DNA from: Anaerophilus nitritigenes
Lineage (GTDB): Bacteria; Bacillota; Clostridia; Peptostreptococcales; Thermotaleaceae
Assembly: GCF_004138215.1 (NCBI RefSeq)
Contig: NZ_RYYS01000020.1
Coordinates: 1-64,000, forward strand
Length of the DNA: 64,000 nucleotides
Direction of reading: 5' to 3'
The notes below the pieces were generated by a model, which made no database searches, was not told the origin of the DNA, and was given only the letters and a program-made list of their open reading frames with translations. Below are positions 1 through 8,993 of the stretch, in pieces. The translations under genes were made by a program, and so were the position numbers. Position 1 is the first letter of the stretch, and every line of letters starts with the position of its first letter.

Positions 1-18
1 TATTTTTTTGCAAAAAAT

Positions 19-49
19 TAAATGTTGGAGTTATTCACCCCAACATTTA
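19..49. terminator. Inverted repeat near window start
   Basis: A 10-bp stem (19-28 with 40-49) closes an 11-base loop. Read on the minus strand it is followed by a run of T, as in a factor-independent terminator. On the plus strand no T run follows. No gene in the window obviously uses it, so orientation is uncertain. Confidence 0.45.
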
Positions 50-288
50 TTATAGAACCGATTAATTATGGCTTTTTAATTTATTATTATACTCTTATAT
101 AGTGTAAAACAAAATATAAAATGATTAAACAATTGTTAAAATTTAAAAATAACAATCAATTCATCATAGATATAGTAAATTATAACTAAATTCTACAAAA
201 AAAGTAGAAAATAGTAATAAAAAATAATATAATATCATTTGATACGATGTTATATTATGATATATTTTATACTATACGATAAGTATCT
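50..288. other. AT-rich intergenic region before the chemoreceptor
   Basis: This stretch is very AT-rich and shows no open frame with a ribosome binding site. It carries a short direct repeat of ATACGAT at about 243 and 274 and a possible sigma-A promoter at 239-266. Nothing else was recognised. Confidence 0.5.
239..266 (+). promoter_or_regulatory. Possible sigma-A promoter for the chemoreceptor
   Basis: TTGATA at 239-244 and TATATT at 261-266 are separated by 16 bases and lie upstream of the chemoreceptor. In DNA this AT-rich such matches arise easily by chance. Confidence 0.35.
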
Positions 289-333
289 ATGGAGAGAATT
301 ATAAATTATTTAAAGAAGAAAGGAAGAATAATA

Positions 334-2403
334 TTGAAAAGGAGAATAATATCGAAAACTTTTTTTAAGAAGAATGATTTTAGTATAACCAAAAAAGTTC
401 TTTTGGCAATCATCTTAGTAGTGGTACTTGTGTTTACTAGTACTGGTGTTTATTTTTATAATTATACAAAAAATATAATTACTGAGAGTATATTAAATGA
501 AATTCAGTTACAATCTAGACTAGCAACTCAAGAGATACAACAAATACTTCAAAATCATCAAATTATTACACAACAGATGAGTACCAATCAAGAAATTCAA
601 AAATATCTTAAGGAAGTAAATACTTATGATCAAGCTCAATCACATATACTCTATAAATCTATAGCGGATACATTAGCACAAATAAAAGAAAAAGATTCTT
701 ATATTCTGTCTGTTTGGGTAGGTAATGATCGAGGAAATTTTTATATTGATAGTGAATATAGTTTATCTAGTTCTGAGTTTGATGTAAAAACAAGAGATTG
801 GTATGAAGTGCTTATGAACAATAGAGAAACAGTATTTATAAAACCTTATATAGATGAAGATACAAAAAAAATGATTGTATCTGTTATGCAACCCATACGA
901 GATGAAAATAATGTTATTGGATTTGTAGCTTTAGACATTTCTCTTGAATCCATTCCTAAGATTATGAAGCATTATAGAATTGGAGAAGATGGATCGAATT
1001 TTTTAATTACAGAAGATGGAACGTATGTATATACAGAAGATGTTAAAAAAATTATGACAGAAAATATACTACAAGATCAAGATTTAAAAGAAATCGCTTC
1101 TCATATGATTAATGGAGAGACCGGAATCAAAGAACTTACATATAAAAATAAAGATTATTATGTAGCGTATAAGTCTATATCACTGAATAAATGGGCTATA
1201 GGGCTTTTTATAGATCAGGAAGAAGCCTTAGCACAATTAAATGAAGTAACATCAAGAATGTTGTATCTTTATATGATAGGTTCATTAATTTTAATATTGA
1301 TTGTATATGTTATTGTTAAAAAGAGTCTTGCACCTTTAAAATTTACAACAGAGCATGCAAAAGAATTATCAAAGGGAGATTTAACAAAAGAAATTCCACA
1401 AAAGTTTTTAGAAAAAAGAGATGAAATAGGAGATTTGGTGAAAGCATTTGATGGAATGACACAGAATTTTAGAAAATTAATTGGAAACATTATAGAATCT
1501 TCTGAACAAGTGGCTGCTTCTTCACAAGAATTAACTGCAATTTCACAACAAGCAGCATCTAGTGGAGAAGATGTGGCAAAAACTATAGAAGAAATTGCAA
1601 AGGGAGCAACAGATCAAGCACAAGATACACAAATTGGGGCACAACGTTCTTTAGAATTAGGAAAATTGATAGAAAAAGATCAAGAGTATATAAAAGATAT
1701 GACAGATTCATCGATATGTGTAGTTAAATTGATTCAAGAAGGACTTATTATTATTGAGGATTTGATTCAAAAAACACATCAAACAGATGGAGCAACAAAA
1801 GATATTACACAGGTAATTAGTAAAGCAAGTGAGAGTTCAAATAAAATAGGAGAAGCTAGCAGTATGATTGCATCTATTGCAGATCAAACTAATCTTTTAG
1901 CACTCAATGCGGCTATAGAAGCAGCTAGAGCAGGAGAACATGGAAGAGGCTTTGCAGTAGTAGCAGAAGAGATTAGAAAGTTAGCAGAGCAATCGAGTTT
2001 ATTTACTATGAAAATAGATGAAATTGTAAGAGAACTTGTGGACAATACAAAACTTGCACAAGAAACGATCCAAAATGTATCTATGATTATTAAAGATCAA
2101 GGAGAAAGTGTGAAAAATACTGAAAATAAATACAAAGAAATTGCAAAAGCTATTAAAATAGCAGAAGAAATTGTAGAAGAATTAAATTTTTCAGGAAAAG
2201 AAATGGAAAAGAAAAAATCTGAAATTGTAGAGACTATTCAAAATTTGTCTGCTATTGCACAACAAAATGCAGCTAGTACTGAGGAGGTTACTGCTTCTGT
2301 AGAAGAACAGACTGCATCTATGGAAGAAATTTCAAATGCAAGTGAAGGTTTGGCAAAATTAGCAGAAGAACTTCAAAAGTCTATTACACAATTTAAAATA
2401 TAA
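334..2403 (+). CDS. Methyl-accepting chemotaxis protein with dCache-type sensor
   Basis: Transmembrane chemoreceptor that passes ligand binding to the CheA/CheW array. A first membrane helix near the N-terminus (hydrophobic stretch [10 protein letters not shown]) is followed by an extracellular region of about 250 residues that looks like a double Cache sensor. A second helix ([15 protein letters not shown]), a HAMP linker and a long cytoplasmic coiled coil come next. The coil holds the conserved signalling tip ([19 protein letters not shown]). I prefer the TTG at 334, which has AGGAAG seven bases upstream, over the in-frame ATG at 289, which has no ribosome binding site; this gives 689 residues. 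The ligand cannot be read from sequence, and no other chemotaxis gene is nearby. The gene ends at a hairpin shared with the convergent lipoprotein gene. Confidence 0.93.
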   Translation: MKRRIISKTFFKKNDFSITKKVLLAIILVVVLVFTSTGVYFYNYTKNIITESILNEIQLQSRLATQEIQQILQNHQIITQQMSTNQEIQKYLKEVNTYDQAQSHILYKSIADTLAQIKEKDSYILSVWVGNDRGNFYIDSEYSLSSSEFDVKTRDWYEVLMNNRETVFIKPYIDEDTKKMIVSVMQPIRDENNVIGFVALDISLESIPKIMKHYRIGEDGSNFLITEDGTYVYTEDVKKIMTENILQDQDLKEIASHMINGETGIKELTYKNKDYYVAYKSISLNKWAIGLFIDQEEALAQLNEVTSRMLYLYMIGSLILILIVYVIVKKSLAPLKFTTEHAKELSKGDLTKEIPQKFLEKRDEIGDLVKAFDGMTQNFRKLIGNIIESSEQVAASSQELTAISQQAASSGEDVAKTIEEIAKGATDQAQDTQIGAQRSLELGKLIEKDQEYIKDMTDSSICVVKLIQEGLIIIEDLIQKTHQTDGATKDITQVISKASESSNKIGEASSMIASIADQTNLLALNAAIEAARAGEHGRGFAVVAEEIRKLAEQSSLFTMKIDEIVRELVDNTKLAQETIQNVSMIIKDQGESVKNTENKYKEIAKAIKIAEEIVEELNFSGKEMEKKKSEIVETIQNLSAIAQQNAASTEEVTASVEEQTASMEEISNASEGLAKLAEELQKSITQFKI

Positions 2404-2426
2404 AATTATATAATAATAACTAATAT

Positions 2427-2454
2427 AAAAACTCCTTGATTTTAAGGAGTTTTT
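2427..2454. terminator. Bidirectional terminator
   Basis: A perfect 11-bp stem (2427-2437 with 2444-2454) with a 6-base loop and T runs on both strands lies between convergent genes. The stop codon of the minus-strand gene is inside it. Confidence 0.9.
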
Positions 2455-3521
2455 ATATCTTGATTTTTAATAAGTTCTAATGTTTCCTTGATGATTTTTA
2501 TATATTCATTTTTACTTAGTGTTCCTATAATAGGTTTTCCTACGATATTTCCTTGCTGATCTACAAAAATACTAGTGGGGTAAGAAGCGATGGTATTTAA
2601 AAATTTAGTTTGAAGACTTTTATCAGGGATGATGTTAGTATAAGTAATTTTATTTTGAGATAATATTTTTTGTGTAAGTGATTCGTGATCTTGTGCATCT
2701 GCAATGATTCCTATAATATTGACATTTTGATTTTTTATTTCACAATATAGATTTTGAAGATCATTTATTTTATAAGTATCTACAGAGGTATCCCACACAT
2801 TGATCATAGTAAGTGAATAATCTTTAAATATACTACTGCTTATACTATTATGATTTATATCCAGAGCTTCAAAGGAAGGAAATGCTCCCATTAGTTCTAT
2901 ATCATGCTCATCATGTATTGGAAGAGTACGTTTAAAAATTTTCACAGTATTTTTAATTTTTTTAATATCCTTGTAAAATTCATCATACATTTTTTGTGAT
3001 GATTGGGATAAACCTACAATAGTCTTAGGATCTGGATAAGATAAGTAATAAACTAAATTATCTTGTTCTCCAAGAAAAATATTATGTGCAAGTCCAGATA
3101 AATTTTCTATAAGAATAGAATCTAATTTATCTTTATGATAAATATTAAAATGTACTAAAGGTTTTAATGTACTTAAAAGATTATTCCGTTCTTTTTCATT
3201 TTCTTGATTGATATCTGTAGTACAAGATTGAATTTTTGCTACATTTTCTTCTGGAATATAAGAAAGTTTAAGCCCTCCGTATAAAGGATTAGAAGCATCA
3301 GGAGAGGCTCCTAAAACGATACCATCAATATATTTTTCATGATCATCCCATTCTTTAGGCATGCTAAAGCTAAAACCTAATTCTTTGAGTTCAACAAGGT
3401 GACTTGCTTTAGATTGAGTTTGATTAGGTGTAGTGGATAGGTGTTTGTCTTCTTTAGAACAACCTATAAAAGTAAAGGGAAGTGTTCCTAACAATAATCC
3501 TAAAATAAATTTGTTGATCAT
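2442..3521 (-). CDS. Lipoprotein with thioredoxin/TlpA-like domain lacking CXXC
   Basis: Predicted 359-residue membrane-anchored lipoprotein. A short hydrophobic leader ends in a lipobox-like FIGC with the acceptor Cys at 21. Residues about 41-195 form a region I do not recognise. Residues about 210-350 follow the TlpA/ResA thioredoxin fold, including the cis-proline segment YPTSIFVD (Pro315). Where active members read WATWCxPC, this protein reads W243-DTSVDTY, so both redox cysteines are replaced (Val247, Tyr250). A thiol-disulfide role is therefore unlikely, and a binding or structural role is inferred. AGGAGG eight bases before the ATG supports the start. It is monocistronic and convergent with the chemoreceptor. 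Confidence 0.75.
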   Translation of the reverse strand: MINKFILGLLLGTLPFTFIGCSKEDKHLSTTPNQTQSKASHLVELKELGFSFSMPKEWDDHEKYIDGIVLGASPDASNPLYGGLKLSYIPEENVAKIQSCTTDINQENEKERNNLLSTLKPLVHFNIYHKDKLDSILIENLSGLAHNIFLGEQDNLVYYLSYPDPKTIVGLSQSSQKMYDEFYKDIKKIKNTVKIFKRTLPIHDEHDIELMGAFPSFEALDINHNSISSSIFKDYSLTMINVWDTSVDTYKINDLQNLYCEIKNQNVNIIGIIADAQDHESLTQKILSQNKITYTNIIPDKSLQTKFLNTIASYPTSIFVDQQGNIVGKPIIGTLSKNEYIKIIKETLELIKNQDIKTP

Positions 3522-3682
3522 ATTATAGTTCCTCCTTCTTTCTCTATTCTATTATATAAGAAATTTCCTAATTCTTCTATATAGAATATTTTTAAAAGAG
3601 TATTCGATGACTAAAAGTATTGGTAAATGCTAAAAATCATAAATAATACTAGGATGTTTAATAAAGAAGAATTTTTATATTA

Positions 3683-3711
3683 TTGATTCCTAAAGGAAGA
3701 TACCATATAAT
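3683..3711 (+). promoter_or_regulatory. Sigma-A type promoter
   Basis: TTGATT (3683-3688) and TATAAT (3706-3711) are separated by exactly 17 bases and end 33 bases before the phosphodiesterase start. Confidence 0.65.
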
Positions 3712-3744
3712 AAAAAAAGAAATATATAGAAAAGAGGGGAAAAT

Positions 3745-4290
3745 ATGAAATTGTTTTTTATTTCTGATATACATGGTTCATTATATTACTTAAAGAAGGC
3801 GTTAGAGGCTTATGAAAGAGAAAAGGCAGACTATATAGTAATATTAGGAGATGCTTTATACCATGGACCTAGAAATGGTCTCCCAAAGGACTATGATCCA
3901 AAAGAAGTAGCAAAAGTACTCAATCAATATCAAGAAAAAATTATAGCAGTACGAGGAAACTGTGATAGTGAAGTAGATCAAATGATGATTGAATATCCTA
4001 TGATGGGAGAATATTCTATAGTTTTTTATGAAAATAAAAAATTGTTTTTAACTCATGGACATATTTATCATAAAAATAATCTTCCAAAATTATCTAAAGG
4101 GGATGTATTTATTCATGGACATACGCATATTCCTGTATTAGAAAAAATGGACGATTGTTATCTTTTTAATCCAGGATCTATTTCTTTACCAAAAGAGAAC
4201 AATCCTTATACTTATGGTATCTTAAAAGATAAAAGAATAGAAATAAAAGATTTAGATGGCAATGTGATTTTAGATATGGAAATAGAATAA
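3745..4290 (+). CDS. yfcE: YfcE-like metallophosphodiesterase
   Basis: Calcineurin-like phosphoesterase of the YfcE/MJ0936 family, 181 residues, which is normal for the family. All dinuclear metal motifs are present: the N-terminal FISDIHG, GDALYHGP, RGNCD, LTHGH and IHGHTH. E. coli YfcE hydrolyses small phosphodiesters in vitro, but the physiological substrate is unknown. An AGGGGA ribosome binding site precedes the ATG. The gene stands alone behind a good promoter and is followed by a very long terminator hairpin. Confidence 0.9.
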   Translation: MKLFFISDIHGSLYYLKKALEAYEREKADYIVILGDALYHGPRNGLPKDYDPKEVAKVLNQYQEKIIAVRGNCDSEVDQMMIEYPMMGEYSIVFYENKKLFLTHGHIYHKNNLPKLSKGDVFIHGHTHIPVLEKMDDCYLFNPGSISLPKENNPYTYGILKDKRIEIKDLDGNVILDMEIE

Positions 4291-4416
4291 AATCTTTTTA
4301 GTAAAAAAGTCTTACTTTGAAAGATTTATAAGTAGATTTTTTTGAAATATATTAACGAAAATTATATAGTTATCCATAATTTTATAAAGTATATAATTTT
4401 CTATGTAGTATAAAAG

Positions 4417-4465
4417 AATATTAAAAATTCCCTATACGTATCTTGTATAGGGAATTTTTAATATT
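4417..4465. terminator. Long-stem terminator
   Basis: A perfect 21-bp stem (4417-4437 with 4445-4465) with a 7-base loop and T-rich 3' arms in both directions. The arms are longer than a terminator needs. Confidence 0.85.
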
Positions 4466-4486
4466 CAATAAGAATCGTGCATATAC
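4460..4486 (+). promoter_or_regulatory. Weak candidate sigma-E-like sporulation promoter before cwlD
   Basis: CATATACT at 4479-4486 is one base off the CATACANT -10 box of mother-cell sigma factors. An ATATT element lies 13 bases upstream, inside the 3' arm of the preceding hairpin. The spacer is short, so this is only a candidate. Confidence 0.25.
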
Positions 4487-4518
4487 TTTATTGAAATAAA
4501 AATAGAAAAGGTGATGGA

Positions 4519-5241
4519 GTGAAAAATAGAATATATATATGTACGATCAAAATGAATAAAAAATTCATATTTTTACTGTTTTTATTTATGCTAATACTAT
4601 TGCTAGTGTGGATATATAAGATAAATTTTTTACAAACAGTATTTCATTCTTATGAAAAAAGAATTGTAATCGATCCGGGACATGGAGGGATCGATAGTGG
4701 AACAGGAGAGAAATTTGGTATTTATGAAAAACAAATTAATTTAGATGTAGCCCTTAGATTAAGGAAATTGGTAGAGAAAGATTTTAAAGTAACTATGACA
4801 AGAGATAAAGACATTTCTTTGGAAAATAAAAGTGATTTAAATGATTCAAGATATAAAAAAGATTTACATGCTAGAAAGACAATTATCAATCAATATGGTG
4901 ATTTATTTGTAAGCATTCATGTAAATGCTGATCCGTACAATTCAAAAACTAGAGGAGTCAAAATTTTTTATTATCCTACATCAGAGGAAAGCAAGAAATT
5001 AGCTCATTCTATAAAAAAAGAAGTCGATAAAATTGTATATAAAGAGGATTTAAAAAAAGCAGAAGTTATAAAAGAAGACTATTATGTTTTAAGAGAGACT
5101 ACATGTCCAGGCGTATTGGTAGAGATTGGTTTTATAACTAATGTACATGAGAGAAAATTAATGCAAAATAGTGAATACAAAAATAAAATAGTAAAATCTA
5201 TTTCTGAGGGGATTAAAAATTATGCGAAAAAGAGCAGATGA
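4519..5241 (+). CDS. cwlD: CwlD-type N-acetylmuramoyl-L-alanine amidase
   Basis: Zinc amidase of the Amidase_3 family, 240 residues. In spore formers CwlD strips peptides from muramic acid so that cortex muramic-delta-lactam can form. A signal-anchor helix (about residues 15-33) is followed by the catalytic domain. The zinc ligands and catalytic residues are seen in VIDPGHGGIDSG, the EKQINLDVA glutamate, VSIHVNAD and VEIGFITN. The GTG start at 4519 is preceded by AGGTGATGG; an ATG at 4552 would shorten the cytoplasmic tail. The assignment to CwlD rather than another cell-wall amidase rests on size, the single anchor and absence of cell-wall binding repeats. Confidence 0.85.
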   Translation: MKNRIYICTIKMNKKFIFLLFLFMLILLLVWIYKINFLQTVFHSYEKRIVIDPGHGGIDSGTGEKFGIYEKQINLDVALRLRKLVEKDFKVTMTRDKDISLENKSDLNDSRYKKDLHARKTIINQYGDLFVSIHVNADPYNSKTRGVKIFYYPTSEESKKLAHSIKKEVDKIVYKEDLKKAEVIKEDYYVLRETTCPGVLVEIGFITNVHERKLMQNSEYKNKIVKSISEGIKNYAKKSR

Positions 5242-5254
5242 TGAACTGCTCTTT
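5229..5254. terminator. Terminator between cwlD and comFB
   Basis: A 9-bp stem (5229-5237 with 5246-5254) and T-rich flank. The stop codon of cwlD lies in the loop and the end of the convergent gene abuts the 3' arm. Confidence 0.8.
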
Positions 5255-5522
5255 ATTTCATATCATGTCTTTTATTATTTTGAACAATTTCAATAGCTTC
5301 TACAATTTTTTGTGTAACATTAATTTTAAATTGTCTATCTAACTCATTAGATTTTGCATAAGAATAACCTTGAGAAGTAGATACATATAAAGGTGGAAGA
5401 TGATTTAAGGAGAATGCTTTAATGTCTTCTAGACATTGTTTGCATAAACATATATTTTCAAAATTTTCTAAAATAGAAGGTAGTAGATGATCTACGATAT
5501 TTTCCATATAATTTTTAGGCAT
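5253..5522 (-). CDS. comFB: ComFB-family protein
   Basis: Small 89-residue protein matching the late competence ComFB family: an N-terminal YMENIVDHLLPSIL helix, a CLCKQC cysteine cluster (Cys25, Cys27, Cys30), and the family segment ALNHLPPLYVSTSQGYSYAKS. In B. subtilis comFB lies between comFA and comFC, but here it is alone. ComFB proteins have been reported to bind cyclic dinucleotides, so a signalling role is possible. Start chosen at ATG with AAAGGGA upstream. Confidence 0.8.
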   Translation of the reverse strand: MPKNYMENIVDHLLPSILENFENICLCKQCLEDIKAFSLNHLPPLYVSTSQGYSYAKSNELDRQFKINVTQKIVEAIEIVQNNKRHDMK

Positions 5523-5870
5523 AGTAAAGTCCCTTTCTTAATTAAGTAATGGATTATTGTCTATGATATTTCACCTTGATTTTATCATATTTTATAAAAA
5601 AAACCTAAAAAAATATATAGGTAAAAGGTAATAATTTAGTTGAAATAAATACAAATTACTTTGAAAAGATAACAAAATACAAAAATTCTTTATAACTAAA
5701 TAGTAAAATGTATAAATATGAAAAATACAAGTAGCCATTTGTAATCTATAATTTATCATATGTATTTAAAAAAAGTTCACTTATAAATAGTAGATAAGGA
5801 AGACTTTTTAAAATCTATATGATAATAGTATTATGATAAAATAAATTGGGTATCTTTATAAATAAAACAA
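5523..5870. other. Divergent intergenic region between comFB and nirJ1
   Basis: About 350 bases of AT-rich DNA between divergent genes must hold promoters for both. Several TATAAT-like strings exist (for example TATGAT at 5832), but no convincing paired -35 box, riboswitch or operator was recognised. Confidence 0.4.
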
Positions 5871-5888
5871 ATGAATAGGAGAATAAGT

Positions 5889-7037
5889 ATGTTAGATATA
5901 ACTAAATTATTATCTGCATATGTTGAGAAAGATTCTATCAGATATGCAGATACTTGTTCAAATACGTATACAGGAACAAATAAAGGAGCAGGTCCTGTAG
6001 TTGCATGGAATATTACTAAAAGATGTAATTATTCATGTAAGCATTGTTATTCTGGCTCAAATAATCAAAAGGGAGAAAATGAATTAAGTCTAGATGAAAT
6101 AAAGAATATAGTAGATCAATTAAAGGAAGCTAATACTCCTGTAATTTTACTATCAGGAGGAGAGCCTATGATTCGTGAGGATATCTTTTCGATTATAGAG
6201 TATATAAGAAATAAAAAAATTCATGTAAGTTTATCTACTAATGGGAGTTTGATTGATAGTAAAACTGCCTTTTCTTTAAAGAAATTAGGAATTGGTTATG
6301 TGGGTATTAGTATGGATGGGAAAAAAGATACAAATGATCTTTTTAGAGGAACAAAAGGAGCTTTTGAAAATTCTATAAAAGCTATTGAAAATTGTAAAAG
6401 AGCAGGGCAAAAGGTAGGTCTTAGATTTACTCTTCAAAAGTCAAACTATAAAGAGGTAGAAGATATACTAAGAATTATGGAATATATGGATATACAAAGA
6501 ATTTGTTTTTATCACTTAGTTCCATCAGGAAGGGGAAAAGAAATTAAGGATCAAATTTTATCTCATAAACAAACCAAAGAAGTAGTAGATATCATATATG
6601 AATATGCAAAGAAAGTAAAAGGGAAAAGAGAAGTATTAACAGTTGCCAATCATGCAGATGGACCGTATATTTATTTAAAAACTAAAAAAGAAGATCCTCA
6701 TCAAGCACAAAATATATATAACAATTTATTAAAAAATGGAGGCAATCGATCTGGAATGGCTATTTGTAACATGGATTGGCAAGGAAATATTTATCCAGAT
6801 CAATTTAGTAAATATTTATTATTAGGGAATTTAAGGGAAAATACTTTTAAAGAGATATGGATGAAAAATCCATTACTAGATGATCTAAGAAATCGAAAAG
6901 AAAAATTAAAAGGAAGATGTAGAAGCTGTAGATGGCTAAGTATTTGTAATGGAAATTTAAGAGCACGAGCATATACTATTCATAAAGAGTTATGGGCAGA
7001 TGATCCAGCTTGTTATTTGGAGGATATAGACATATGA
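5889..7037 (+). CDS. nirJ1: Radical SAM protein, NirJ1/AhbC type, heme biosynthesis
   Basis: Radical SAM enzyme, 382 residues from the preferred ATG at 5889, which has AGGAGA six bases upstream; the in-frame ATG at 5871 has none. The SAM-binding 4Fe-4S motif CNYSCKHC supplies Cys46, Cys50 and Cys53. A GGEP motif follows, and a C-terminal SPASM-like domain has CNMDW, CRSCRWLSIC and DDPAC. NirJ1 proteins of Firmicutes, AhbC and heme d1 NirJ are close relatives acting on didecarboxysiroheme side chains. Here the enzyme probably removes acetate side chains from the siroheme-derived intermediate. Its stop overlaps the next start, showing translational coupling. Family is secure; the exact reaction is inferred. 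Confidence 0.85.
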   Translation: MLDITKLLSAYVEKDSIRYADTCSNTYTGTNKGAGPVVAWNITKRCNYSCKHCYSGSNNQKGENELSLDEIKNIVDQLKEANTPVILLSGGEPMIREDIFSIIEYIRNKKIHVSLSTNGSLIDSKTAFSLKKLGIGYVGISMDGKKDTNDLFRGTKGAFENSIKAIENCKRAGQKVGLRFTLQKSNYKEVEDILRIMEYMDIQRICFYHLVPSGRGKEIKDQILSHKQTKEVVDIIYEYAKKVKGKREVLTVANHADGPYIYLKTKKEDPHQAQNIYNNLLKNGGNRSGMAICNMDWQGNIYPDQFSKYLLLGNLRENTFKEIWMKNPLLDDLRNRKEKLKGRCRSCRWLSICNGNLRARAYTIHKELWADDPACYLEDIDI

Positions 7038-8038
7038 TCATTTCATGGAATACTACAAAGAGGTGTAATCTTTATTGTGATCATTGTTATAGAGATGCAT
7101 CAAATGAATATTTTTCTGATGAATTAAATACCTATGAAGGAAAAAAACTCATTGAAGAAATATCAAAAGCAGGTTTTAAAATACTTATTCTAAGTGGAGG
7201 AGAACCTTTGATGAGAAAAGATTTATGTGAGATTTCTCATCATGCAACAAAGTGTGGATTGATTCCTGTACTAGGAACAAATGGAACACTTATTAGTAAA
7301 GACAAGGCTTATGAGTTAAAAAAATCAGGAATACAAGCAGCAGCTATTAGTATAGATAATATAGATGAAAAAAAACATGATGATTTTAGAAAAGTAAAGG
7401 GAAGCTTTCAAAAGGCAATAGAAGGAATTAAAAATTGTATAGAAGCAGGAATTCGTGTACAAATTAATACGACAGTTACAAAGAATAATAAAAATGAAAT
7501 TATAAAAATAATAAATTGGGCACAAGAGATGGGATCTTCTTCTTGTCATCCATTTTTTTTAGTAAAGGTAGGAAGAGGTAAGAATATACAAGATCAAGCT
7601 TTGGATGAAAAAGAATATATAAGACTTGTTCACAAAATTATAGACCATCAATTAAATGTAGATATAGAACTAAAACCAACCTGTGCACCTCAATTTATGT
7701 CCTTTGCCAAAAGCAAAAATATAAAGATGAGATTTAGTAGAGGATGTATTGCAGGAATTGGATATTGTTGTATATTACCTAATGGAGAAGTTCATGTATG
7801 TCCTTATTTGCCTATGCTAGCAGGAGATGTAAAAAAAACACCTTTTCATGTAATCTGGAAGAAAAGCTCTGTATTTCAAAGGTTAAGAGAAAAAGAAAAT
7901 TATAAAGGTTCATGTAGAAATTGTGATCATTTTTCTATATGCGGAGGATGTAGGGCAAGAGCTTATGAAGAGACAGGAGATTATATGATGGGAGATCCTT
8001 TAGGAAAATATTGTTTTGTAAGAGAGGAAATCAAATGA
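7034..8038 (+). CDS. nirJ2: Radical SAM protein, NirJ2/AhbD type, heme biosynthesis
   Basis: Second radical SAM enzyme of the cluster, 334 residues. The ATG at 7034 overlaps the nirJ1 stop as ATGA, with GGAGGA ten bases upstream; an upstream in-frame TTG at 7010 is less likely. The 4Fe-4S motif CNLYCDHC supplies Cys11, Cys15 and Cys18. The C-terminal part has CIAGIGYCCILPNGEVHVCPY and CRNCDHFSICGGC, the auxiliary cluster pattern of AhbD, which oxidatively decarboxylates two propionates of Fe-coproporphyrin to vinyls, giving heme b. The pairing with a NirJ1 protein and two decarboxylase subunits fits a siroheme-dependent heme route. Whether the product is heme b or another modified heme is not decided by sequence. 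Confidence 0.84.
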   Translation: MIISWNTTKRCNLYCDHCYRDASNEYFSDELNTYEGKKLIEEISKAGFKILILSGGEPLMRKDLCEISHHATKCGLIPVLGTNGTLISKDKAYELKKSGIQAAAISIDNIDEKKHDDFRKVKGSFQKAIEGIKNCIEAGIRVQINTTVTKNNKNEIIKIINWAQEMGSSSCHPFFLVKVGRGKNIQDQALDEKEYIRLVHKIIDHQLNVDIELKPTCAPQFMSFAKSKNIKMRFSRGCIAGIGYCCILPNGEVHVCPYLPMLAGDVKKTPFHVIWKKSSVFQRLREKENYKGSCRNCDHFSICGGCRARAYEETGDYMMGDPLGKYCFVREEIK

Positions 8039-8481
8039 CAAAAGAAGAAAAAATGATTTTAAATGAATTACAAAAGGGTATTCCATTAGAGAAAAGACCT
8101 TTTTTAAAAATTGCAAATAAGCTTTGCTTAAGTGAAGAAAAAATTATTCGTGCCATTCATTCTTTAAAAAAGAAAGGATATATAAGAAGATTTGGAGCTA
8201 TTTTGGATGTAAATCAATTAGGAGTTAAAAGTACTCTTGTGGGAATGAAGGTAAGAGGAGAAGATGTAGAAAAAATAGCAAATATAGTAAGTTCTTATGA
8301 AGGAGTGACTCATAATTATGAACGAGATCATATTTATAATTTGTGGTTTACATTAATGGAATCTTCTGACGAAAGATTAGAAAAAACATTAAAAGAAATA
8401 AAAGAAAGAACAAAAGTAGAAATGATTCATCTTCCTTCTGAAAAAAAACACAAAACCAATGTATTTTTTAAGTTTGAATAA
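8035..8481 (+). CDS. ahbA: Siroheme decarboxylase subunit, AhbA type
   Basis: Lrp/AsnC-like protein of 148 residues that acts as an enzyme rather than a regulator in this context. An N-terminal helix-turn-helix-like region (IANKLCLSEEKIIRAIHSLKKKGYIRR) is followed by an alpha-beta domain with HNYERDHIYNLWFT, the signature of siroheme decarboxylase and NirDLGH subunits; its histidines are thought to hold or decarboxylate the tetrapyrrole. It acts with the next gene to turn siroheme into 12,18-didecarboxysiroheme. The ATG overlaps the nirJ2 stop as ATGA, and GAGGAA precedes it. Confidence 0.87.
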   Translation: MTKEEKMILNELQKGIPLEKRPFLKIANKLCLSEEKIIRAIHSLKKKGYIRRFGAILDVNQLGVKSTLVGMKVRGEDVEKIANIVSSYEGVTHNYERDHIYNLWFTLMESSDERLEKTLKEIKERTKVEMIHLPSEKKHKTNVFFKFE

Positions 8482-8494
8482 AGGAGATCATATA

Positions 8495-8968
8495 ATGGAC
8501 AAAATAGATGAGAGAATACTTATAGAAATATCACAGAATATAGAAATTTGTATGGATGTTTATGAAGCATTGGCAAAAAAATTAAATTTATCAGAAGATG
8601 AACTCCTAAAAAGATTAAAAAATATGAAAAATCAAGGAGTTATAAAAAGAATTGCTCCTGTTCTTTATCATCAAAATACAGAATATAAGTATCATGCTAT
8701 GACTGCATGGAAAATACCAAAAAATAAGATAGATACTATGCTTTATGAAATGCAAAAGATAGAAAATATTAGTCATATTTATGAAAGAAACATAAATAAG
8801 GATTGGCCATATAATTTATTTGGAATGCTTCATGGAAAAGAAAAAGAAGAGATACAAAATATTATTAAATTTTTATCTAAAAAAATACAAGTTACTGAAT
8901 ATACTGTATTATATACAAAGAAACAATGGAAAAAAACAAGTCCTAATATAGAATATTTTATTCGATGA
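8495..8968 (+). CDS. ahbB: Siroheme decarboxylase subunit, AhbB type
   Basis: Second Lrp-like subunit, 157 residues, paired with AhbA. It has the N-terminal winged-helix-like region and the segment YERNINKDWPYNLFGMLHG, matching the DWPYNLF signature of AhbB/NirD-like subunits. The ATG at 8495 has AAAGGAGAT upstream. It starts 13 bases after the ahbA stop and ends the four-gene heme cluster. The two subunits are expected to form a heterodimeric siroheme decarboxylase. Confidence 0.87.
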   Translation: MDKIDERILIEISQNIEICMDVYEALAKKLNLSEDELLKRLKNMKNQGVIKRIAPVLYHQNTEYKYHAMTAWKIPKNKIDTMLYEMQKIENISHIYERNINKDWPYNLFGMLHGKEKEEIQNIIKFLSKKIQVTEYTVLYTKKQWKKTSPNIEYFIR

Positions 8969-8993
8969 ATCCATATAGAATGGAGAGTAAAGT

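Noticed and set aside
289-333. ATG at 289 as the chemoreceptor start
   Set aside because: No ribosome binding site precedes it, while the TTG at 334 has AGGAAG at proper distance; the extra 15 residues are low-complexity and positively charged.
4519-5241. Endolysin or phage amidase
   Set aside because: A single signal-anchor helix and the lack of cell-wall-binding repeats fit CwlD; no phage genes are nearby.
8035-8968. Two Lrp/AsnC transcription regulators
   Set aside because: The NYERDHIYNLWFT and DWPYNLFGMLHG signatures and coupling to NirJ-type enzymes mark them as siroheme decarboxylase subunits.
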